Made by a program: the position numbers and the translations under genes. The notes beneath the pieces were generated by a model that did not search any database, was not told the DNA's origin, and was given only the letters and a program-made list of their open reading frames with translations. This document shows, piece by piece, positions 13,214 to 18,712 of a stretch of DNA of 18,712 nt. The DNA comes from Oscillospiraceae bacterium (GTDB taxonomy: Bacteria; Bacillota; Clostridia; Oscillospirales; Ruminococcaceae), in NCBI GenBank assembly GCA_017396055.1, contig JAFQND010000196.1, positions 1 to 18,712 of the forward strand, given 5' to 3'. Positions within the stretch are counted from its first letter, which is position 1, and the number at the start of each line of letters is the position of its first letter.

Positions 13214-13789
13214 ATGAAAAAGATCACTGCGCTGCTTACGGTGGTTCTGATGGCTGTATTCTGCTTGGTATGCAGCCGGGAGGAACCCGATTCCCGTTCT
13301 GCACAGGAGATCGCCGCCGGATACGCCGCGGATTCCCTTTCTTCCCATGCGAAACAGCCGGCATACGGGATCGATGTGCAGCCTGACCGCTGCTATTATC
13401 TCGGCTCGGAGATTCCGGTCTATGTCCTCTCCGAAGGCGGTATCGTGAAAGGAGATTATCAGCTTTACCCCATTCTGGACGAGCAGGATCAGATCATTGC
13501 CCTCCTGTCCCTGAACCATACCGAAAACGGTGGAAAAACGGCAGGATTCCATCTGGATCCCGTCCTCTGTGCCCTGAGTGATATGGCCGGTACCCACGGC
13601 ACTGATCTTGCAGTCTATTACGGGCAGGAGGATACCTTTGCCTGTTTCGCGGGCGGTACGGTTGAAAAGCTGTACCGGGCGAATTACTATTCCAAAAAGC
13701 CATGGCCCGATCCGGAAGATATCGCCGCCCATGTTTCCACAGCCGATTATCTGGCGCATCCGCTGAAACTGGAACTGACACCGGAATAA
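13214..13789 (+). CDS. Small secreted protein of unknown function
   Basis: I do not recognise this 191-residue protein. It starts with a typical export signal: MKK, then the hydrophobic run ITALLTVVLMAVFCLVC (residues 4-20), followed by a polar, acidic stretch. Cys20 could be a lipid anchor, but the residues before it (CLV) do not fit the usual lipobox well, so simple secretion or membrane tethering is also possible. The mature part has a YYLGSEIPVYVLSEG segment and no repeats or metal motifs; cysteines are few. ATG 13214 is fixed by GGAGG 8 nt upstream; the frame is open back to 13172, but that stretch has no ribosome binding site. The gene is a single transcription unit with its own extended -10 promoter and a terminator immediately after the stop. 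Confidence 0.7.
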   Translation: MKKITALLTVVLMAVFCLVCSREEPDSRSAQEIAAGYAADSLSSHAKQPAYGIDVQPDRCYYLGSEIPVYVLSEGGIVKGDYQLYPILDEQDQIIALLSLNHTENGGKTAGFHLDPVLCALSDMAGTHGTDLAVYYGQEDTFACFAGGTVEKLYRANYYSKKPWPDPEDIAAHVSTADYLAHPLKLELTPE

Positions 13790-13795
13790 CCCCCG

Positions 13796-13816
13796 ACCGG
13801 CCCTGTGCCGGTTTTT
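13796..13816 (+). terminator. Terminator of the small secreted protein gene
   Basis: ACCGGC (13796-13801) pairs with GCCGGT (13807-13812) around CCTGT, followed by TTTT and a further T-rich stretch. The stem is short (6 bp) but GC-rich. Confidence 0.75.
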
Positions 13817-13826
13817 GCTTTTCTCC

Positions 13827-13855
13827 TTGAAAAATCCCATCTCCAGGGCTATAAT
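13827..13855 (+). promoter_or_regulatory. Promoter of the nitrilase-lyase operon
   Basis: TTGAAA (13827-13832) and perfect TATAAT (13850-13855) are separated by 17 bp. TCTCCA (13840-13845) and TGGAGA (13855-13860) form a small inverted repeat across the -10. I see no clear operator of a known regulator family. Confidence 0.8.
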
Positions 13856-13877
13856 GGAGAAAAAAGGAGGCGGTATC

Positions 13878-14825
13878 ATGGCGAAATACGCAAAGATCAG
13901 TCTGCTCTCTCAGCCGTCGCTGACCCATATGCCCGCGGGCGGCCCCGAAGACTGGGTGCAGGAAATGCTCATACATTTACAGAAAAATCTCGACTATGTG
14001 CTGCCGGACAAGCCCGACCTGATCGTTCTGCCGGAGGCATGCGACCGGCTGCCGGCCCTGCCCATGGAAAAACGCAAGGAATATTACCGTCACCGCGGCG
14101 ACCGCGTCCGTGACTTTTATCGCCAGGTCGCAAAAGAAAATCACTGTTATATCGCCTATTCCGCCTGCCGCTATCTGCCGGAAGAAAAAGAACTCCCCTT
14201 CCGCAACTCCACCCAGATCATCGGCCGGGACGGCGAGATTGTCGGTATCTATGACAAAAACCACCTTGTTCCCTCCGAACTGGACAATGGCGAGATCGCC
14301 TACGGCACCGAAGCACCGGTTTTTGAGCTGGATTTCGGACGGGTCGGCTGTGCCATCTGTTTTGATCTGAACTATGACGAACTGCTGGCGCGCTATGCCG
14401 CACAGAAACCCGACCTGATCATCTTCTCGTCCATGTATCACGGCGGATTGAAACAGGAACAATGGGCCTATACCTGTCAGAGCTATTTTGCCGGAGCCAT
14501 CTGCAATGACCAGAGCCGGATCCTCAATCCCTTCGGCGAGACAGTGGCGACCTCGACAAACTATTATCCCTTCACCACCGGCACCGTCAATCTGGATTAT
14601 AAGCTGGTGCACATCGACCTGAACGCACCCAAATACTTCGCCGCCAAGAAAAAATACGGTGAAAAACTCAAGATCTATGACCCCGGTCATGTGGGCGTGG
14701 TCATGATGAGTTATGAAGGCGACGACCGCACCGTCATGGACATCATCAAAGAATTCGATATACTCCTTCTGGACGATTATTTCAACAACTGCCGTGCCCA
14801 CAGAGCAGCTCATACGAAAGGGTAA
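13878..14825 (+). CDS. Nitrilase superfamily carbon-nitrogen hydrolase
   Basis: This 315-residue protein has the nitrilase-fold catalytic triad in the right order and spacing: E53 in VLPEA, K127 in YDKNHLVPSE, and C161 in GCAICFD. Members are cytoplasmic hydrolases of amides, carbamoyl groups or nitriles through a cysteine thioester. The moderate length and the amidase-like DKNHL and CAICFD motifs favour an amidase or carbamoyl-amidase over a true nitrilase, but the substrate is not predictable. ATG 13878 is supported by AAAGGAGG 7 nt upstream; the open frame to 13815 includes the promoter. It is the first gene of a tight operon: the acyltransferase starts 5 bases after its stop, then a heparinase-like lyase and an M20 amidohydrolase follow. 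That context suggests a substrate derived from a sugar or glycan. Confidence 0.85.
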   Translation: MAKYAKISLLSQPSLTHMPAGGPEDWVQEMLIHLQKNLDYVLPDKPDLIVLPEACDRLPALPMEKRKEYYRHRGDRVRDFYRQVAKENHCYIAYSACRYLPEEKELPFRNSTQIIGRDGEIVGIYDKNHLVPSELDNGEIAYGTEAPVFELDFGRVGCAICFDLNYDELLARYAAQKPDLIIFSSMYHGGLKQEQWAYTCQSYFAGAICNDQSRILNPFGETVATSTNYYPFTTGTVNLDYKLVHIDLNAPKYFAAKKKYGEKLKIYDPGHVGVVMMSYEGDDRTVMDIIKEFDILLLDDYFNNCRAHRAAHTKG

Positions 14826-14830
14826 CTGAC

Positions 14831-15400
14831 ATGGAACTGGATTTTGAAGCACTCAAAGAACTGCAGATCTCAGACGAAGAATTTTTCAGGCTGACCCGGT
14901 TTGCCAACTGGTCGGATAACGGCATCGATGACAAGCGCCGTGCCGAAATGCTGGGCTTCCCCGACGAAGTCATGGTCGCCCCCGGCGCCATCATCCGCAT
15001 TCCCCGCGGACAGGTGGGCAAAAACGTCTTTATCGGCCTGTACTGCTATCTCAACGGCAATGTGACCGTCGAAGATGATTGTCTGATCGGACCGCATTGT
15101 TCTCTCGCCGCAGGAAACCACAAATTCGACCCTGCCACCGGATGTTTCTCCGCCCGGACCGAACATGACTATGACAACAGCATCGTCATCGGCAAAGGAA
15201 GCTGGCTGGCAAGCAGTGTGACTGTCACCGCCGGCGTAAAGATTGGCAGAGCAAATCTTGTCTGCGCGGGTGCTGTCGTGACAAAGAGCACTCCCGACTA
15301 TGCCATCATGGCCGGTACTCCCGCAAAACAGATCGGCCGCATCGATCCCGTGACCGGAGAATATGTCTGGTTCTCTCACGAAAAGAAGGACGAAACATAA
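14831..15400 (+). CDS. Hexapeptide-repeat O-acyltransferase (LbH, maltose/NodL-type)
   Basis: This 189-residue protein carries a left-handed beta-helix built of hexapeptide turns such as VGKNVFIG, VTVEDDCLIGPHCSLAAG, IVIGKGSWLASSVTVTAGVKIG and VCAGAVVTKSTP, ending with AIMAGTPAKQIG. That closing motif is typical of sugar O-acetyltransferases of the maltose/NodL/chloramphenicol (xenobiotic) group, which transfer acetyl from acetyl-CoA. The catalytic histidine is most likely the one in GPHCSLAAGNHKF (about residues 87-99). Trimerisation is expected from the family. The gene begins 5 bases after the nitrilase stop, with AAAGGG overlapping that gene's last codons, and its TAA overlaps the ATG of the next gene. 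The acceptor is probably a sugar handled by the same operon; this is inferred from context. Confidence 0.85.
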   Translation: MELDFEALKELQISDEEFFRLTRFANWSDNGIDDKRRAEMLGFPDEVMVAPGAIIRIPRGQVGKNVFIGLYCYLNGNVTVEDDCLIGPHCSLAAGNHKFDPATGCFSARTEHDYDNSIVIGKGSWLASSVTVTAGVKIGRANLVCAGAVVTKSTPDYAIMAGTPAKQIGRIDPVTGEYVWFSHEKKDET

Positions 15401-17499
15401 TGAAAAAACTTTTGCAGCAGCGCACTACCCCCCATCAGGTCTTTCCCTCACCTGCCGCAGGTGAAATGATCTGGGAAACACCGCCCTGTTTTGTCTGGCT
15501 TCAGGAAGAGGGCTATGCGGAATATACCGTCACCGTAAAGGGAAAAGACTTTTTCTGGGAAGGTCATACCGAACGGAATTACATCGTACCGGATGTGGTT
15601 TTCCCCGCAGGAGAGTATGAATGGAACCTTTCCTCCGGTGAGGCAGAACGCGGATGGGTCGCCTTTTCGATCGCTGAAAATGCGGTGGAGTTTATCCGTC
15701 CCGACAGCCAGGCCATCTATGATTCCATTCCCGTCGATCTCCATCCCTTCCATCTCTTCTGCAAAGAGGATATCCCCGGTCTCGTAAAGGACCATACTGC
15801 CGATATCGAAGTGCTCAAGCGCAACATTGCGCTCGCCTATGAAGACGGCATTCCCGAAGCGCCCCGGTTCAATACCGATCCGGAAGCTTTGCCCTATCGG
15901 GAATATTTCGGCCGTCACCGCGATTTCGTCGACCGGAACATGGTTGCCTGTGCCCTTGGCTGGCAGCTTATGGGGGATGAAAAGGCAGCTGCCCATGCGA
16001 AAGCTCTCTTCCTCGAGGTATGCAGCTGGGACCCCGCCGCAGAATGTGCCCTCCATGGCGGAAAATACGGCGATGAGCTGGGTCTGAGCAATGCCCGCTG
16101 TCTGCCGTCGGTCTATGACCTTATTTATGATCTTCTGAGCGAAGAAGAGAAAAAGCTCGCGCAAAATGCCATTGCCGCCTATGCGCTGCAGTGTGAAAAA
16201 CGCCTCTCAGCCACCGACTTCATGGCGAATCCCGGAAACTCCCATGTGGGAAGACTGCCTGCTTACCTGGGCAATGCCGCCATGGTGCTCAAAGGCACCG
16301 GCTTCCCTGAAGATATGCTGCTATGCTGGCTGGATACGGCGGTGGAGATCTACGGCGGTATTTTCCCCTTCTACGGCGGTCCTGACGGCGGCTGGGCAGA
16401 AGGTCCCTTCTATGCCAGCAGCTATACCAAATGGTACCTTCCCTTCTTCAATGCTGTGGACCGCTTTATGGGCACCAGCTATCTGGACCGGCCCTTTTAT
16501 CAGCGGCTGCCCCATTATCTCATCCATTTCAATGATCCTGCGGCCGAGATCAAGCCCTTCGGCGACGGATACTGGTGTCACAGCGAAAACAAAGAATGGC
16601 CTGGTTTTCTGGCACAGGATCCCTTCCGCATCTATGCGGAAAAATTCGGACCTGCCGAAGCGGTCGAAATGGAAAAAAGCATCCCCCAGCCGGATGTTTT
16701 CCTTCTTCATCTGCTGGATATCTTCCTGCCGGTGCGAAAAGACAACAAGCGCCGCATCACCGGTGAAGCCTCCTGTCTGCAGACCTTCCCGTATGCCGGT
16801 CTTGTCAGCATGAGAAACCATATTGCCGGCGGCGAGGACACCATGGCTGTCATGGCCAGAGCCAGCCGCTACGGCGCCTTCAGCCACTCCCACGCCGACC
16901 AGGGTTCTTTTGTGCTCTTCTATGAAGGAACGGCTCTGATCAGCCCTTCCGGCTATTTCGGACGCTCCTATGGTACGATCCATCATTTCCAGTGGACCAA
17001 CACCACTGCTGCCCATAACTGTATCCTCGTGGACGGTGAAGGGCAGCTGACCCGCAGCCATCTGACAATCGGCTCTGTGGGCGCATGTCACCAGAACGGC
17101 AGCATCTATACAGCAGAGCTTGATCTTGATGATGCCCATCCCGCTCTCAGAAACTGGAAGAGAAAGCTGACGATGGATGCCGATGAACGGACTCTGATGG
17201 TCGAAGATTTTGTCGAGGCAGACAATGAGGTGACCCTCGACTGGCTGCTCCATTCGCTCAGCCGCCCGGAAGCGGACGGAAACGGTGCTTTCCTTACCCG
17301 AAACGGTATCTGCCTGGACATCTGTCCCCTGGAAGGCATCGACACCGCTGCAGAGATCATCGACTATTTCCCCGTTGACCTCAACGAAGGTGAACCGGAA
17401 CAGTACCACGTGACCATGCCGGAACAGTTCCACATGACCTGGAAAACAGAGAAAAAGAAAAGCCATCACATCATCGTAAAGATGAAGATATCGAAATAA
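15400..17499 (+). CDS. Heparinase II/III-like polysaccharide lyase, cytoplasmic
   Basis: This 699-residue protein has the layout of heparinase II/III-like lyases: an N-terminal DUF4962-like beta domain (about 1-110), an alpha/alpha toroid with GNSHVGRLP (N280, H282) and FYASSYTKWY (Y338, Y342), and a C-terminal beta-sandwich with SHSHADQGSF (H496, H498) and AAHNCILVDGEGQ (H539). Lyases of this group cleave uronate-containing glycans by beta-elimination, with Asn/His neutralising the carboxylate and Tyr/His as acid-base; assigning the exact residues here is inference. There is no signal peptide, so it should act inside the cell on imported oligosaccharides. The ATG overlaps the preceding stop (TAATG), implying coupled translation. 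The glycan and the lyase family number are not determinable from sequence alone. Confidence 0.85.
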   Translation: MKKLLQQRTTPHQVFPSPAAGEMIWETPPCFVWLQEEGYAEYTVTVKGKDFFWEGHTERNYIVPDVVFPAGEYEWNLSSGEAERGWVAFSIAENAVEFIRPDSQAIYDSIPVDLHPFHLFCKEDIPGLVKDHTADIEVLKRNIALAYEDGIPEAPRFNTDPEALPYREYFGRHRDFVDRNMVACALGWQLMGDEKAAAHAKALFLEVCSWDPAAECALHGGKYGDELGLSNARCLPSVYDLIYDLLSEEEKKLAQNAIAAYALQCEKRLSATDFMANPGNSHVGRLPAYLGNAAMVLKGTGFPEDMLLCWLDTAVEIYGGIFPFYGGPDGGWAEGPFYASSYTKWYLPFFNAVDRFMGTSYLDRPFYQRLPHYLIHFNDPAAEIKPFGDGYWCHSENKEWPGFLAQDPFRIYAEKFGPAEAVEMEKSIPQPDVFLLHLLDIFLPVRKDNKRRITGEASCLQTFPYAGLVSMRNHIAGGEDTMAVMARASRYGAFSHSHADQGSFVLFYEGTALISPSGYFGRSYGTIHHFQWTNTTAAHNCILVDGEGQLTRSHLTIGSVGACHQNGSIYTAELDLDDAHPALRNWKRKLTMDADERTLMVEDFVEADNEVTLDWLLHSLSRPEADGNGAFLTRNGICLDICPLEGIDTAAEIIDYFPVDLNEGEPEQYHVTMPEQFHMTWKTEKKKSHHIIVKMKISK

Positions 17500-17521
17500 T
17501 CCTCAGCAAGGAGAATTGATC

Positions 17522-18712
17522 ATGGACAAAATCAAAACCGCAGTGGAAAAACACCGTCAGCTCATCTTTGATGCCGAAAAATTTATCTGGCAGCATCCCG
17601 AGACCGGCTATAAAGAGTTCGAGACCTCCAAATATATGGAGGAACTCTTCCGCTCGCTGGGTTATGATCTGGTATGCGCCGAAGACCTGACCGGTTTCTA
17701 TACCCGCATCGACACCGGACGTCCCGGTCCCGAGATCCTGGTACTGGCAGAACTGGACTCCATCATCTGCCCTGCTCATCCCAATGCTGACCCCGTCACC
17801 GGTGCAGCCCACTCCTGCGGTCATCACGCCCAGTGCGCAGCCATGGCGGGTATTGCGGCTGCTCTGAAAGAGCCGGGTATGCTGGACGGTCTCAGCGGCA
17901 GCATCCGTCTTTGCCTGGTCCCTGCCGAAGAACTGCTGGAGATCGAATATCGTACCCGGCTGAAAAAAGAAGGCAGAATCAAATACATGGGCGGCAAGCC
18001 CGAATTTTTGCGCCGCGGCTATTTTGACGGTGTGGACATTGCCTTCATGGTACACACTTCCGGCAGCACCGGCGTCATTTCCGGCAGCGTAGGCTGTCTT
18101 GCCAAAAATGTCATCTATAAAGGCAGAGCTTCTCATGCAGGCGGCGCCCCCTGGGGCGGCATCAATGCCCTGTATGCGGCAAACTGCGGTCTGAATGCCG
18201 TCAACGCCGTACGCGAGACCTTCAAGGAATCTGACATCATCCGTGTCCATCCCATCATCACCAAGGGCGGCGACATGGTCAATGCCATCCCCGAAGAAGT
18301 CCGGCTGGAAAGCTATGTCCGCGGCAGTACCTTTGACGGCATCATCGCTGCCAACAAAAAAGTCAACCGTGCCCTCATCGGTGCAGCTCTGTCCCTCGGT
18401 GCCAATATCGACATCATCGATATCCCCGGTTATGCTCCTCTCATCAACAACAAGGACATGATCCGACTGATGAAAGACGCGGCTGATGCCATCATTCCCG
18501 AGCATGAATGCAAAGTGACCGACTCTTTCGGCTCCGGAAGCACCGATATGGGCGACCTGAGCTGCATCATGCCCGCCGTCCACCCCTACTGCGGCGGCGC
18601 CGAAGGATTGGGACACGGCAATAACTACCGTGTCGTCGACGTGGAAAAAGCCTGTGTGGACAGCGCCAAGTGGCAGGTAGCCGCTCTGCGTCTGCTTCTG
18701 GAAAACGATGCT
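17522..18712 (+). CDS. M20 family amidohydrolase (M20D-like), partial
   Basis: The frame is open from ATG 17522 to the window edge (397 codons), so the C-terminus is missing. It is a metal-dependent M20D-type amidohydrolase: HPETGYKEFET near the N-terminus, AHSCGHHAQCAAM (C99, H101) in the metal site, VPAEE (E136, E137), VHTSGSTG (H178) and GRASHAGGAPWGGINAL leading into the lid domain, later STDMGDLS and GLGHGNN. These enzymes remove acyl or amino-acid groups from amides such as N-acyl amino acids or aminobenzoyl-glutamate. The usual CGHD or CGHN is CGHH here. An insertion with YRTRLKKEGRIKYMGGKPEF (about 143-162) follows the glutamate pair. AAGGAG lies 8 nt upstream and the gene follows the lyase by 22 bases in the same operon, so a glycan-linked amide substrate is plausible but unproven. 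Confidence 0.88.
   Translation, partial: MDKIKTAVEKHRQLIFDAEKFIWQHPETGYKEFETSKYMEELFRSLGYDLVCAEDLTGFYTRIDTGRPGPEILVLAELDSIICPAHPNADPVTGAAHSCGHHAQCAAMAGIAAALKEPGMLDGLSGSIRLCLVPAEELLEIEYRTRLKKEGRIKYMGGKPEFLRRGYFDGVDIAFMVHTSGSTGVISGSVGCLAKNVIYKGRASHAGGAPWGGINALYAANCGLNAVNAVRETFKESDIIRVHPIITKGGDMVNAIPEEVRLESYVRGSTFDGIIAANKKVNRALIGAALSLGANIDIIDIPGYAPLINNKDMIRLMKDAADAIIPEHECKVTDSFGSGSTDMGDLSCIMPAVHPYCGGAEGLGHGNNYRVVDVEKACVDSAKWQVAALRLLLENDA

Noticed and set aside
16321..17469. 382-codon open frame opposite the heparinase-like gene
   Set aside because: It is codon-aligned with the lyase gene, which has clear family motifs; the antisense product shows none.

Overview
The window looks like chromosomal DNA of a low-to-mid GC Firmicute of class Clostridia, probably an Oscillospirales-type gut anaerobe. 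This rests on gene content (DUF1292 and DUF6440 proteins, a split TauE/SafE pair, lon-engB adjacency, DAP-type lysA), on canonical TTGACA/TATAAT promoters with 16-18 bp spacers, on strong AGGAGG ribosome binding sites, and on intrinsic terminators with clean U-tracts. The taxon is inferred from style and content, not from a marker search. I see no insertion sequence, prophage, CRISPR array, tRNA or rRNA.

Layout. 1-341: AT-rich divergent promoter region with a strong leftward promoter (its gene lies outside the window), a cre/LacI-like palindrome and a perfect rightward promoter for a DUF1292 protein (342-644). 669-940: 6S RNA (ssrS) with its own promoter and terminator, followed by tcdA (964-1698) and two overlapping half-size TauE/SafE membrane proteins (1757-2487). 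2511-3850: monocistronic pepT, whose promoter and Shine-Dalgarno are spanned by a 13-bp-arm inverted repeat. 3882-4184: small DUF6440 gene, convergent with a GNAT acetyltransferase (4179-4796, minus). 4880-7335: PHP-type phosphoesterase followed by a membrane protein with a degenerate J-like N-terminus. 7334-8374 (minus): a MerR regulator with a transmembrane segment, under a promoter with a 19-bp spacer and internal palindrome. 8385-8613 (minus): a possible structured RNA with its own intrinsic terminator. 8599-13145: lon-engB-lysA transcription unit. 13147-13816: small secreted protein. 13827 to the window end: an operon of nitrilase-family hydrolase, hexapeptide-repeat acyltransferase, heparinase II/III-like lyase and M20 amidohydrolase (cut by the window edge).

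How the genes fit together. Most of the window is housekeeping: global transcription control (6S RNA), tRNA modification (TcdA), protein turnover (Lon, PepT), ribosome assembly (EngB) and lysine/cell-wall metabolism (LysA). The parts that look least described are (i) the convergent pair of membrane-anchored proteins, one with a J-like cytoplasmic end and one with a MerR DNA-binding end, both predicted to expose a C-terminal domain outside the cell; (ii) the minus-strand structured element next to the merR promoter; and (iii) the four-gene operon at the right edge, which combines a polysaccharide lyase fold with two amide hydrolases and an acyltransferase and may degrade an acylated or amidated uronate-containing glycan. 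Functions for these three are inference.
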